The notes: generated by a model not told the origin, from the letters alone. 59,530 nt of DNA from Jiella sonneratiae (GCF_017353515.1 NZ_JAFMPY010000029.1:1-59530); one strand, 5' to 3'; positions 28,553-37,529 are shown, numbered from the stretch's first letter. Program-made: numbers and translations.

Positions 28553-29115
28553 TGAACGCCGTCGACCCCTCCGTCTTCCTCTCGCCCGGCTATTTCGTCC
28601 GCGCGGCGGTCGCCTCCTGGGAAAAGGCCGGCGCCGCCCGGCTCCGGCACCGCGTCTTCGTCGAGGAACAGACGCTCTTTCCGGTCCACGACCGCGACGC
28701 GGTCGACCGGGACTGCACTTCGCTCGTTGCTCTCTCGACCTATGCCCACGAGGCCGACGAGGTGGTGGGAACGGTGCGCATCCACGAGCCGGAGCCGGGC
28801 CTGTGGTGGGGCTCGCGGCTCGCCGTCGACAGCCGCTTCCGCCATGTCGGCCGGCTCGGCCGCGAACTGATCCGGCTTGCCGTCTCCACCGCCAACGGCC
28901 GGGGCTGCCACACCTTTCTCGCGCATGTCCAGGCGCAGAACGTCGAGATGTTCAAGCATCTGCACTGGCAGGTCGAGGAGGAGGTGGTGCTTCACGGCAT
29001 GAGCCATGCACGGATGCGCGCCGATCTTTCCGCCTATCCGCCGATCGCCGATCCCGCCGCAGGCTTCCTGGCGCTCGCACGGCGCGTGCCGCCGCCGGCC
29101 GAAATCCCGTGGTGA
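28552..29115 (+). CDS. MSMEG_0567/Sll0786 family N-acetyltransferase (GNAT)
   Basis: A 187-aa GNAT-fold protein. The V-V-G-T-V-R-I-H strand, the R-H-V-G-R-L-G-R-E-L-I acetyl-CoA loop and F-K-H-L-H-W near the C-terminus fit the family seen in Nit1C clusters. The acceptor amine is unknown. It starts on the last base of the radical SAM gene and ends 7 bp before the next start. Confidence 0.88.
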   Translation: MNAVDPSVFLSPGYFVRAAVASWEKAGAARLRHRVFVEEQTLFPVHDRDAVDRDCTSLVALSTYAHEADEVVGTVRIHEPEPGLWWGSRLAVDSRFRHVGRLGRELIRLAVSTANGRGCHTFLAHVQAQNVEMFKHLHWQVEEEVVLHGMSHARMRADLSAYPPIADPAAGFLALARRVPPPAEIPW

Positions 29116-29122
29116 GGGACCG

Positions 29123-30106
29123 GTGACGCTCGACCCCGACACGCTTGCCGAGAGCCTCAGGGCGCATCCCTCGATCCGCGGCAAGCTCGCCATCGGCCGG
29201 GCGACCGGTGCGCTCGGCCTGTCGATGCGCGACGCCGCGACGGCCGGCGACGACGCGGCGGCGCTGCCCAATGCGGCCGGCGGGTGGGACCTTCTCGCCG
29301 GCGAGGGCTTCATCCCGTCCTTCGTTGAGGACGACCCCTGGTTCGCCGGCTGGTGCGGGGTGATGGTCAATCTCTCCGACATCGCCGCGATGGGGGGACG
29401 GGCGGTCGCCCTCGTCGACCAGGTCTTTGCGCCGTCGCCGGAAAAGGCGGCGCCCCTGCTCGCAGGGTTGCGGGCGGCGGCGGAGGCCTATGGCGTGCCC
29501 ATCGTCGGCGGTCACACGAATTTCGCCGCGCCCGATCTCGGCCTCGCCGTCACCGTCCTGGGCCGGACGCGCGCGCTTCTCACGAGTTTCGACGCGAGGC
29601 CCGGCGACGTTTTGATGATCGCGGTCGACATGCGCGGCACCTACCGGAATTTCGACAATTTCTGCGCCGCGATCGACGTCGCCCCCGAGCGGCTGCGCGG
29701 CGACCTCGCCCTCGTCTCCGACCTTGCCGAGCGCCGGTTCTTCAGGGCGGGCAAGGACATCAGCCAGGGCGGCATCGCCGGAACGGCGCTGATGCTGGCC
29801 GAAGCCTCCGGCGTCGGGATCGCGCTCGATCTCGACCGCGTCCTCACTCCCTTCCCGCCCGGGCAAATTCCGCTCGAACGCTGGATGCGGACCTTCCCGA
29901 GTTTCGGATTCCTCTTTGCAATGAAGCCGGACAAAGTCTTGCGGGCAGCCGAGATGTTCCAAGAGCGCGGCATCTATGCCGGGCTCATCGGCGAGGTCGA
30001 GCGTTCGTCGACGGTGACGTTCCATTCCGGCGGGCGTTCCGCCGTCTTCTGGGACTGGCGGGAAACGCCCTATCTTCGCCCCGCGCCCGCCCCGGAGAGG
30101 CCGTGA
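29123..30106 (+). CDS. Sll0787 family AIR-synthase-like protein (PurM/HypE fold)
   Basis: A 327-aa protein with the two-domain PurM/ThiL/HypE/SelD fold. The N-terminal A-G-D-D-A-A-A-L nucleotide/metal motif, the V-N-L-S-D-I-A-A-M-G-G motif and I-V-G-G-H-T-N are the AIR-synthase superfamily landmarks. It probably activates a substrate with ATP; the substrate is unknown. The start is GTG at 29123 (GGGAC upstream) because the domain begins there. It overlaps the next gene by one base. Confidence 0.88.
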   Translation: MTLDPDTLAESLRAHPSIRGKLAIGRATGALGLSMRDAATAGDDAAALPNAAGGWDLLAGEGFIPSFVEDDPWFAGWCGVMVNLSDIAAMGGRAVALVDQVFAPSPEKAAPLLAGLRAAAEAYGVPIVGGHTNFAAPDLGLAVTVLGRTRALLTSFDARPGDVLMIAVDMRGTYRNFDNFCAAIDVAPERLRGDLALVSDLAERRFFRAGKDISQGGIAGTALMLAEASGVGIALDLDRVLTPFPPGQIPLERWMRTFPSFGFLFAMKPDKVLRAAEMFQERGIYAGLIGEVERSSTVTFHSGGRSAVFWDWRETPYLRPAPAPERP

Positions 30107-30393
30107 TGCCCGAGGTTCGCTTCACCATCCGCTGGCCGGACGGAAAGGAGGAGCGCTGCTATTCGCCCTCCACCGCGATCAGACGCTTCGTCGCCGCCGG
30201 CGAGACCTATCCGCTCGCCGACTTCCTGGAACGGGCCCGGGACGGGCTCACCGCCGCCTCCGACCGGGTGGCGGCGAAATACGGCTTCGCCTGCACCGCC
30301 GCGATGGCGGAACTCGCCCGCATCGAGGCGCGGGGGCGGCCGTTCCTCGGCTGCGAGGGCGCCGAAGTCGTCTGCCTGTCGCTCGACGAATGA
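30106..30393 (+). CDS. MSMEG_0570 family nitrogen starvation response protein
   Basis: A 95-aa small cytosolic protein beginning MPEVRFTIRWPDG, with a Y-S-P-S-T motif and a conserved Cys in R-C-Y-S. It is a standard Nit1C member with no known activity. The ATG overlaps the previous stop (TGATG), and 79 bp separate it from the flavoprotein gene. Confidence 0.85.
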   Translation: MPEVRFTIRWPDGKEERCYSPSTAIRRFVAAGETYPLADFLERARDGLTAASDRVAAKYGFACTAAMAELARIEARGRPFLGCEGAEVVCLSLDE

Positions 30394-30472
30394 CGGGGGG
30401 CGGGTGGCAAGGCGCCGGGACTGCGCGCGGCATGGCCGCCGCGACGCGCCGGCAATCTGAAAGGACAAAGCG

Positions 30473-31741
30473 ATGAGCAAGAGCCCGGCGGCACCGAGCC
30501 ACGTCACGGTCGCCATCGTCGGTGGCGGCCAGGCGGGGCTTTCCGTCAGCTGGCACCTCGCACGACGCGGCATCGGCCACGTCGTCTTCGAGCGCTACCG
30601 GCGGTTCCATTCCTGGCGGGTCAACCGCTGGGACAGCTTCTGCCTCGTCACGCCGAACTGGCAATGTCGGCTGCCGGGCCATCCCTATCGCGGCGAGGAT
30701 CCGGACGGCTTCATGGTGAAGGACGAGATCGTCGACTATCTCGAAGGCTTCGCGGCGAGCTTTGCCCCGCCGCTCCGCGAGAACGTCGCCGTCACCCGGA
30801 TCGCCCGCGCCGGAAGCGGCTATCGCATCGAGACCTCGGCCGGCGTCTGGACCGCCGATCAGGTGGTGATCGCCACCGGCGGCTACGACACGCCGATCGT
30901 CCCGCCCTATGCCGAACGTCTCGATCCGGCGATCGTCCAGATGCATTCGCGCGAATATCGGCGGCCATCGCAGCTTCCGGACGGTGCGAGCCTCGTCGTC
31001 GGCACCGGCCAGTCCGGCGTCCAGATCATGGAGGATCTCCTCAAGGCGGGGCGCGAGGTGCATCTCGCCGTCGGGCCGGCCCCGCGCAGCCCCCGCAGAT
31101 ATCGCGGCCGCGATTCGACCGACTGGCTCCACGAGGCCGGCCACTATGCCATGACCATCCGGGATCATCCCGATCCGATGAAGGCGGTCACCCAGACCAA
31201 CCACTACATGTCGGGGCGCGACGGCGGCCACGAGATCGACCTGCGCCGCTTCGCGCTGGAGGACGGCGTCCGCCTCTACGGCTCGGTCGCCGGCATGGAC
31301 GGCCGGACGATCCGCTTCGCGCCGGAGCTCGAGAAGAACCTCGACGACGCCGACCGGAGCTATGTCGGCATCCGCAACCAGATCGACGTCCATATCGAGA
31401 GAAACGGCATCGACGCGCCGGCCGAGCCGCCCTTCGAAAAGCTCTGGCGCCCCGAGCGCGAGATCACCGAGATCGACGCGCAGGCCGAGAACATCACCTC
31501 GGTCGTCTGGTCGATCGGCTTTCGCCCGGACTATTCCTTCATCGAGGTTCCGGTCTTCGACGAACGCGGCAAGCCGGTCTTCGACCGCGGCGTCACGAAG
31601 GTTCCCGGCTTCTACTTCATCGGGCTCGGCTGGCTGAACACCTGGGGCTCCGGCCGCTTCCTCGCCATCGACGAAGACTGCCGGCATCTCACCGACGAGA
31701 TCGCGCGGATTACGGCCGGCAAGGCGCTGGCCGAGGCCTGA
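30473..31741 (+). CDS. MSMEG_0569 family flavin-dependent oxidoreductase
   Basis: A 422-aa FAD/NADPH enzyme resembling flavin monooxygenases. The FAD Rossmann motif is G-G-G-Q-A-G near residue 16 and the second dinucleotide motif is V-V-G-T-G-Q-S-G-V-Q near 180. The V-W-S-I-G-F-R-P-D-Y segment is the usual C-terminal FAD-binding loop. In Nit1C clusters this oxygenase may oxidise an amino or nitrile precursor; its substrate is not established. AAGGA lies ahead of the ATG. Confidence 0.9.
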   Translation: MSKSPAAPSHVTVAIVGGGQAGLSVSWHLARRGIGHVVFERYRRFHSWRVNRWDSFCLVTPNWQCRLPGHPYRGEDPDGFMVKDEIVDYLEGFAASFAPPLRENVAVTRIARAGSGYRIETSAGVWTADQVVIATGGYDTPIVPPYAERLDPAIVQMHSREYRRPSQLPDGASLVVGTGQSGVQIMEDLLKAGREVHLAVGPAPRSPRRYRGRDSTDWLHEAGHYAMTIRDHPDPMKAVTQTNHYMSGRDGGHEIDLRRFALEDGVRLYGSVAGMDGRTIRFAPELEKNLDDADRSYVGIRNQIDVHIERNGIDAPAEPPFEKLWRPEREITEIDAQAENITSVVWSIGFRPDYSFIEVPVFDERGKPVFDRGVTKVPGFYFIGLGWLNTWGSGRFLAIDEDCRHLTDEIARITAGKALAEA

Positions 31742-31878
31742 TCGCCGTCGCGGCGTCCGGCGGGGGCGCTGCCTGCGCCGCCTGCGGGGACCTCCCGGCT
31801 TCGCGGCAGGTCGCGGGTTGCGGGCCGCATGAAAGGCTGGCATCTCGGGCCGATCCGACGAAGAGGGATGACGTCCAG

Positions 31879-33555
31879 ATGCGAAACGGCGGCCAGTTGC
31901 TCGTCGACTGCCTGATGGCGCTCGGAGCGAAGACGTGCTTCGGCGTTCCCGGCGAGAGCTATCTCGCGGTGCTCGACGCGCTGCACGACACGCGCGGCCG
32001 CCTCGACTACGTGCTCTGCCGGCAGGAGGGGGGCGCCGCCTTCATGGCCGCCGCCTGGGGCAAGCTGACCGGTTCGCCCGGCATCTGCATGGTGACCCGC
32101 GGCCCGGGCGCGACCAATGCCGCCATCGGCGTCCACACGGCGATGCAGGATTCGGCGCCGATGATCCTCTTCGTCGGCCAGGTCGGTACCGACATGAAGG
32201 GCCGCGAGGCCTTCCAGGAGCTCGACTACCGGGCGGTGTTCGGCACCATGGCGAAATGGGCCGTCGAGATCGACCGGGCGGAGCGGATCCCAGAGATCCT
32301 GCTGCGCGCCTGGACGACGGCGGTGAGCGGCCGGCCGGGCCCGGTCGTCGTCGCCCTGCCGGAGGACATGCTCAGCGGCGCCGCCGACGCCGCGCCGCTG
32401 TCGGGCCCGGCCGAGATCTTCGAGCCGGCGCCGGCCGCCGCCGCCATGGCGCGGTTCGGCGAGATGCTGCAGGGCGCCGAGCGGCCGCTGATCCTCTATG
32501 GCGGCTGCAACTGGAAGCCCGGCTCGATGGCCGCGGTGCAGCGCTTCGCCGAAGCCTCCGACATTCCCGTCGTCTCGGTGTTCCGCTACCAGGACCAGTA
32601 CGACAACTTCTCGCCGACCTTCTGCGGCGAGGCGGGCGTCGGCATGACGCCTTCGGTAAAGGCGCTGATTGCCGAAGCCGACCTGATCCTCGCGCTCAAC
32701 ATTCGGTTCGGCGAGAATTCGACCGCCGGCTACACGCTGCTGACGGTTCCCGAACCCAACCAGGCGCTCGTCCACGTCCACGGCTCCGACGGCGAGATCG
32801 GCAAGGTCTACCGTCCGTCGCTCGGCATCCAGGCCGGGCCGAACGCCTTCGCCGCGGCGCTTGGCGAAATGGAGGCCGTTTCCGGCGACCGGGCGGACTG
32901 GCGGGCGCGGGGCAGGGCGGCCTTCGAGGCGGGCCTCGACCTGCCGGACCTGCCGTCGCCGGTCGACATGGGCAAGGTCGCGGCGCATCTGCGCGCCGTG
33001 CTGCCAAAGGACGTGATCGTCACCAACGGCGCCGGCAACTTCACCGTCTGGCCGAACAAGTTCCTGCTCTACGGGCCGCAGGCGCGACTCCTCGCGCCCC
33101 AGGCCGGCGCGATGGGCTACGGACTTCCGGCGGCGATCGCCGCCAAGGTTGCTGATCCCGGCCGCACCGTCGTCTGCTTCGCCGGCGACGGCGACTTCCA
33201 GATGACCTCGCAGGAACTCGCCACCGCCAAGCAGGCGGGCGCCCAGCCGATCGTCCTCGTCCTCAACAACGGCACCTACGGGACGATCCGCGCGCATCAG
33301 GAGCGCCACTATCCGGCGCGGGTCTCGGGGACCGACATGGAGAGCCCGGACTTTCCGCTGCTGGCGAGGGCCTATGGCTTTCACGGCGAGCGGGTGGAGC
33401 GGACGGAGGAGTTTCCTGCGGCCTTCGAACGCGCGCTCGCCTCGAAGACCGGCGCGGTGCTCGACCTTGCGATATCGGCGGAGGCGCTGACCCCGCGCCA
33501 GACCCTCAGCCAGATGCGCGTCGCCGCGCTTGCCCAGCGCGGGGAGCCCGGCTGA
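31879..33555 (+). CDS. thiamine-diphosphate enzyme, acetolactate-synthase-like
   Basis: A 558-aa three-domain ThDP enzyme: N-terminal PYR domain with catalytic Glu E50 (C-R-Q-E-G-G-A), central domain, and C-terminal PP domain with the G-D-G-D-F ... L-N-N cofactor motif. It resembles the large subunit of acetolactate synthase, but no regulatory ilvN gene follows. The set also includes oxalyl-CoA decarboxylase, sulfoacetaldehyde acetyltransferase and glyoxylate carboligase relatives, so the reaction is open. It lies 137 bp after the flavoprotein gene on the same strand and may belong to the same regulon. Confidence 0.85.
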   Translation: MRNGGQLLVDCLMALGAKTCFGVPGESYLAVLDALHDTRGRLDYVLCRQEGGAAFMAAAWGKLTGSPGICMVTRGPGATNAAIGVHTAMQDSAPMILFVGQVGTDMKGREAFQELDYRAVFGTMAKWAVEIDRAERIPEILLRAWTTAVSGRPGPVVVALPEDMLSGAADAAPLSGPAEIFEPAPAAAAMARFGEMLQGAERPLILYGGCNWKPGSMAAVQRFAEASDIPVVSVFRYQDQYDNFSPTFCGEAGVGMTPSVKALIAEADLILALNIRFGENSTAGYTLLTVPEPNQALVHVHGSDGEIGKVYRPSLGIQAGPNAFAAALGEMEAVSGDRADWRARGRAAFEAGLDLPDLPSPVDMGKVAAHLRAVLPKDVIVTNGAGNFTVWPNKFLLYGPQARLLAPQAGAMGYGLPAAIAAKVADPGRTVVCFAGDGDFQMTSQELATAKQAGAQPIVLVLNNGTYGTIRAHQERHYPARVSGTDMESPDFPLLARAYGFHGERVERTEEFPAAFERALASKTGAVLDLAISAEALTPRQTLSQMRVAALAQRGEPG

Positions 33556-33618
33556 GCGCAGGCGGCGCCGCGGAAAGCGGGGTTCCGGCCGAAGCGGCGC
33601 GGCCTTGCGGGACGGCGC

Positions 33619-33930
33619 CTACTTCTTTTCGAGAAGCAGCGTGCCTTCCTTCTTCAGCCGGCCCTTGAGCTTCTCGGCGATCGAGGCGAGGAAGCCCGGC
33701 AGGTCGATCTCCACATGCACGCTGTCGTCGAGGACGTCGAGACGGCCGGTGACGGTCTGGCCCATCACCCTTGCCCGGAAGTCGAGATGGTCGCCCTCCC
33801 AGCTGTCCTCGAACTTCACCATGCCGCCCAGCATGTCCTGCCTGAGGCTCGCGAACCCGCCTTCGATGCGGCCACGCGCCGCCTCGCGGGTGAGCTTGTG
33901 GGGAATGTCGACCTTCACCGTCTCGGCCAT
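33619..33930 (-). CDS. polyhydroxyalkanoic acid system family protein
   Basis: A 103-aa protein beginning MAETVKVDIPHKLTREAARG and ending in a Lys/Leu-rich stretch, matching the PHA_gran_rgn family, which is found around polyhydroxyalkanoate loci. The exact role is unclear; it is probably cytosolic and granule-associated. A GGAGA ribosome site supports the start. It is convergent with the ThDP enzyme and is the second PHA-linked gene in the window besides the phasin-like one at 23190. Confidence 0.8.
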   Translation of the reverse strand: MAETVKVDIPHKLTREAARGRIEGGFASLRQDMLGGMVKFEDSWEGDHLDFRARVMGQTVTGRLDVLDDSVHVEIDLPGFLASIAEKLKGRLKKEGTLLLEKK

Positions 33931-34030
33931 CGCCGTCTCCTTGCCGTCTGCCTCGCACCGGATATGGCGACGCCGCCCCTGCGGCGCAACGTCGTGCCGC
34001 GCGTCTGCCCCCGGGACAGCGGCCATCACG

Positions 34031-34060
34031 CAAAAAGAGCGCGGAGTTGCCCCCGCGCTC
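34031..34060 (-). terminator. Rho-independent terminator of rhlE
   Basis: Read on the minus strand, an 8-bp stem GAGCGCGG/CCGCGCTC (34053-34060 with 34037-34044) is followed by five U (34032-34036). It lies 31 bp past the rhlE stop. Confidence 0.75.
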
Positions 34061-34091
34061 CCCACCATGATCTGCGTTGGCGCCGGCAGGC

Positions 34092-35483
34092 TCAGACGCC
34101 GGCCGCCTGGCGCTGTGCGCCGCCGCCGCCGCCGCGCCGCCGCCGGCGCTGGCCTTCCCGCTGGCCCTCACGCTGTCCCGCGCGCTGGCCGCCGTTCTCC
34201 TGGCGGCGGTTCTCGCCACCGCCGGCATTGCGCGGCGCGCCCTGGCCGGGATTGCCGCCGCGGCGATTGCCTCCGCCGTTGCGGCCGCGCGGCTGGCGCG
34301 GACCGCGGGCGGGACGCTCGTCGCCGTCCATGGCAGCGCCTTCCGGCACCTTGAAGTCGGTCGGCTGCGGCTCGAGGCTCTGGCCGGTCAGCCGCGCGAT
34401 CGCCTTGAGCTTGGCGCGCTCGGACGGATCGATCAGCGAGATCGCGATGCCGGAATGGCCGGCCCGCGCCGTGCGGCCGATCCGGTGGACGTAGCTCTCC
34501 GGCTCTTCCGGCAGCTCGAAGTTCACCACATGGCTGATCTCGTCGACATGGATGCCGCGGGCGACGATGTCGGTGGCGACGAGAACCCGCGCCGAGCCGT
34601 GCTGGAAGGCGGCGAGCGCCTTCTGCCGGGCCGCCTGGCTCTTGTTGCCGTGGATCGCCAGCGCCGGGATGCCGGCCTTTTCGAGGTCGCCGGCGAGGCG
34701 GTTGGCGCCGTGCTTGGTGCGGGTGAAGATCACCACCTTGGCAAGGCTCGCATCCGCCAGCCGGTCGATCAGCCAGTGCTTCTTGGCCTTCTGGGGAACG
34801 AGGAAGACGCTCTGGTCGATCTTCTCGACGGTCACGACTTCCGGCGTCACCTCGACGCGCACCGGCTTGGTCAGGATCTTGGCGGCGAGGTCGCCGATCG
34901 AGCGCGGCATGGTCGCCGAGAAGAGCAGCGACTGGCGCTCGCTCGGCAGCTTGGCGACGATCTTCATGACGTCGCGCACGAAACCCATGTCGAGCATCCG
35001 GTCGGCCTCGTCGAGGACCACGTGCTCGACGGCCGAAAGGTCGACGGCGCGCTGGTTCATCAGGTCGATGAGCCGGCCGGGCGTGGCGATGACGATGTCG
35101 ACGCCGCGGGCGAGCGTGGCGATCTGCGGACGGATCGAGACGCCGCCGAAGACGGTCGTGTGGCTGATCTTGGTGCCGACGGTATAGGACTTGACGTTGC
35201 CGGCGATCTGCGAGGCGAGCTCGCGGGTCGGCGTCAGGATCAGCACCTTGGTCTGCTTCGGGGCCGCACGGCCGCCCTTCTTCAGGAGGGCGTGGATGAC
35301 GGGAAGCGAGAAGGCGGCAGTCTTGCCGGTGCCGGTCTGGGCGATGCCGAGAACGTCGCGGCCGGCCATGACGGCGGGAATGGCCTGGGACTGGATCGGC
35401 GTCGGTTCGGTGATGGAAAGACGCGCAAGCGCCGAGAGGAGCGTGTCGGCAAGGCCGAACGCCTGAAAATTCTGAGAGGTCAA
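34092..35483 (-). CDS. rhlE: DEAD-box RNA helicase RhlE type
   Basis: A 463-aa ATP-dependent RNA helicase. The Q motif (P-T-P-I-Q), motif I (A-Q-T-G-T-G-K-T), motif II (D-E-A-D), motif III (S-A-T) and motif VI (H-R-I-G-R-T-A-R) are all present. The C-terminal 75 residues are an Arg/Gly/Gln-rich disordered tail with G-Q-R-E repeats, typical of RhlE. The start is TTG at 35483: AAAGG is spaced six bases from it, and the conserved F-x-x-F-G-L begins just after. It has its own promoter at 35684-35712 and a leader of about 190 nt, as expected for a cold- or stress-tuned helicase. Confidence 0.9.
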   Translation of the reverse strand: MTSQNFQAFGLADTLLSALARLSITEPTPIQSQAIPAVMAGRDVLGIAQTGTGKTAAFSLPVIHALLKKGGRAAPKQTKVLILTPTRELASQIAGNVKSYTVGTKISHTTVFGGVSIRPQIATLARGVDIVIATPGRLIDLMNQRAVDLSAVEHVVLDEADRMLDMGFVRDVMKIVAKLPSERQSLLFSATMPRSIGDLAAKILTKPVRVEVTPEVVTVEKIDQSVFLVPQKAKKHWLIDRLADASLAKVVIFTRTKHGANRLAGDLEKAGIPALAIHGNKSQAARQKALAAFQHGSARVLVATDIVARGIHVDEISHVVNFELPEEPESYVHRIGRTARAGHSGIAISLIDPSERAKLKAIARLTGQSLEPQPTDFKVPEGAAMDGDERPARGPRQPRGRNGGGNRRGGNPGQGAPRNAGGGENRRQENGGQRAGQREGQREGQRRRRRGGGGGAQRQAAGV

Positions 35484-35784
35484 AGCATGCCTTTGGATGC
35501 GTGCGGCGCCGTGACCGGGGCCGCCGGAAGGATCGAACGTCTTCGCGCGGGCGGACGGTTCGACGGGCCGTGTCGGGCGGGCCGATGGCGGGGCCACCAG
35601 GCCGATCCGATTTCGTCGAGGGCTACCAACTGTGGGTGAAGCTGAAGATACGACGATCGCGCGATCACGGCGTGATGTTGCCCATATCGTCGTTTTGCTG
35701 CGCCGCGTCAAGTCACAATCGAGGGGGCGTCCTGCCGCACCGCCCAAGGGTCAGCGGCTTCCGCAGCGACGCGCCCGCGGCCCG
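35484..35784 (-). promoter_or_regulatory. rhlE promoter and long leader
   Basis: On the minus strand CTTGAC (35707-35712) and CGATAT (35684-35689) are separated by 17 bp, eleven of twelve bases matching the alphaproteobacterial CTTGAC-N17-CTATAT consensus. Transcription would start near 35677 and leave a leader of about 190 nt before the TTG start. A three-codon ATG-CTT-TGA overlaps that start. The rest of the region, toward the carboxypeptidase gene, shows nothing else. Confidence 0.6.
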
Positions 35785-36939
35785 TCACTCGCTGCGTTCC
35801 GACGAGAACTGCCCGACGATGGTCTCGGCGACCCGCGCGACGACCCCCGCCCGGTCTACCGCTTCGGCGGCATAGAGCGGCACCTCGCGCATGGTCTCGT
35901 CGCCGCGCGAAAACAGCGCCCAGCCGGCCCGCTGCCCCATGGCGACGGGGGCGGGGATCGGGCCGTTGTCGACGATGTGGCGGCTGACGTCCTTCAGGCT
36001 GCCGCGCGGCACGAGCAAAGCGAGGTCCTCGCGCGCCGTGAGCTGCACGCTCGCCTGCGAGCCGCCCGCGACGCGCGCCGTTCCGAGCGGCTCGCCGGCC
36101 TTGACCAGCGTCACCTCCTCGAAGTCCTGGAGCCCGAAATCCATCAGGCGCTTGGCCTCGCGCGCCCGCTCCTCGGAGCTCTGCATGCCGGACATGGCGA
36201 GGACGATCCGCCGCCCGTCCTTCGTCGCCGAGGCGACGAGGCCGTAGCCGGCCGCGGCCGTATGGCCGGTCTTCAGACCGTCGGCGCCGAGCGCCAGCAG
36301 CGGATTGCGGTTGCGCTGGGTGATGCCGTTGAACCGGAAGCTTTCCTCGGAGAACAGCGGATATTCCTCCGGAAAGGTCTTGATCAGATATTCCGCGAGC
36401 AGTGCGAGGTCGCGCATCGTCACCTGCTGGCCCTCGGCCGGCAGGCCGTGCGGGTTGACGAAATGCGAATGCGACAGGCCGATCGCCTTGGCCTCGGCAT
36501 TCATCTTCTCGGCAAAGCCCTGTTCGCTGCCGGAAAGTCCCTCGGCGATGACGATCGCCGCGTCGTTGCCGGACTGGATGATCAGGCCCTTGATCAGGTC
36601 GCCGAGGCTGACCCGCTTGTGCACCGGCAGGAACATGGTCGAGCCGCCGGAATTCGCCCCGCCCTCCTTCCATGCGTGTTCGGAGACCTCGAACGTGTCG
36701 TCCTTCGAGGCCTCGCCCTTGCGGATCATGTCGAAGACCACCGTCGCGGTCATCAGCTTGGCGAGGCTCGCAGGCGGAATCGGATCGTCGGCATTCTTTT
36801 CGAACAGCACCCGGCCCGTGCCGACGTCGACGAGGATCGCCGTCGGCGCCTTCGTCTCGAAGGCAAGCGCCGGCGCGCCGAAGCCGCAGGCGGCGACGAT
36901 GAGGACCAGGAAGGGTGCGAGCAAGCGGCGGAACGTCAT
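35785..36939 (-). CDS. D-alanyl-D-alanine carboxypeptidase (PBP5/6-type)
   Basis: A 384-aa exported low-molecular-weight penicillin-binding protein that trims the terminal D-Ala from peptidoglycan stem peptides. A signal peptide (1-26) precedes the catalytic motifs: S58-L-A-K61, S123-G-N125 and K223-T-G225. The C-terminal all-beta domain (about 270-375) and the end of the chain match DacA/DacC proteins, although the final amphipathic membrane anchor is not obvious. It is monocistronic as far as can be seen. Confidence 0.93.
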   Translation of the reverse strand: MTFRRLLAPFLVLIVAACGFGAPALAFETKAPTAILVDVGTGRVLFEKNADDPIPPASLAKLMTATVVFDMIRKGEASKDDTFEVSEHAWKEGGANSGGSTMFLPVHKRVSLGDLIKGLIIQSGNDAAIVIAEGLSGSEQGFAEKMNAEAKAIGLSHSHFVNPHGLPAEGQQVTMRDLALLAEYLIKTFPEEYPLFSEESFRFNGITQRNRNPLLALGADGLKTGHTAAAGYGLVASATKDGRRIVLAMSGMQSSEERAREAKRLMDFGLQDFEEVTLVKAGEPLGTARVAGGSQASVQLTAREDLALLVPRGSLKDVSRHIVDNGPIPAPVAMGQRAGWALFSRGDETMREVPLYAAEAVDRAGVVARVAETIVGQFSSERSE

Positions 36940-37079
36940 GGCTCAAGGCGTAGACGCAGCGCCGCCGCCCCGCAAGCTGATCACGCGACTTTGCGCCCCT
37001 CGCGAGGGCGCGGCCGGACGTGCCGAGGTTCGAAACGGGTGCCGCGTGGATCGGCGCTCTGCCGCAGCCACCGGGACGG

Positions 37080-37529
37080 ATGACAAGGCCCGTCTTCTCT
37101 GCGACAAGTCGCGCCATGCGCGCGTTTCGGCTTCTTCTCGGCGACAGGCTCACGGCGGCGGCGGCAGTCGCGCTGCTGGCGCAGCTGATGCTGCTGCAGG
37201 GGCTCGTCGCCGGAAAGTCCTGCCTCGACATGGCCTTCGGCGGGGTGCCGGCGGTGCTGTGCTCCGGCGTGGCGGTCCCTGCCGATGCCGCGGTCGATCG
37301 CGGCGAGCGGTCGGACGGCAATTCCGGCCACTGTCCGGACTGTGCCTGCGCGACGCTCTGCGGCTCCGGACGCCCGGTCGTCATGGCGATGACGCCGGAG
37401 ACGGCGCCGGCCTTCGACCGCAGCGCCTCGATCGCCCTGCCGCGGCCCGTCGCCGCAAGGGTCGTGCGCCGGCGCACGATACCCGGCGGCCTCATGCGCC
37501 AGCGCGGGCCGCCGTCACTCTCCGCCTGA
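37080..37529 (+). CDS. DUF2946-like Cys-rich membrane protein next to PCu(A)C
   Basis: A 149-aa protein (or 137 aa if the Met at 37116 is used) with one hydrophobic segment near the N-terminus (about 24-45) and a Cys cluster C-P-D-C-A-C-x3-C in the middle. Such Cys clusters occur in DUF2946 proteins encoded beside copper-handling genes. Metal binding is inferred from the Cys spacing and from the copper chaperone gene 67 bp downstream. The start is uncertain; GGGACGG precedes the chosen ATG. Confidence 0.55.
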   Translation: MTRPVFSATSRAMRAFRLLLGDRLTAAAAVALLAQLMLLQGLVAGKSCLDMAFGGVPAVLCSGVAVPADAAVDRGERSDGNSGHCPDCACATLCGSGRPVVMAMTPETAPAFDRSASIALPRPVAARVVRRRTIPGGLMRQRGPPSLSA

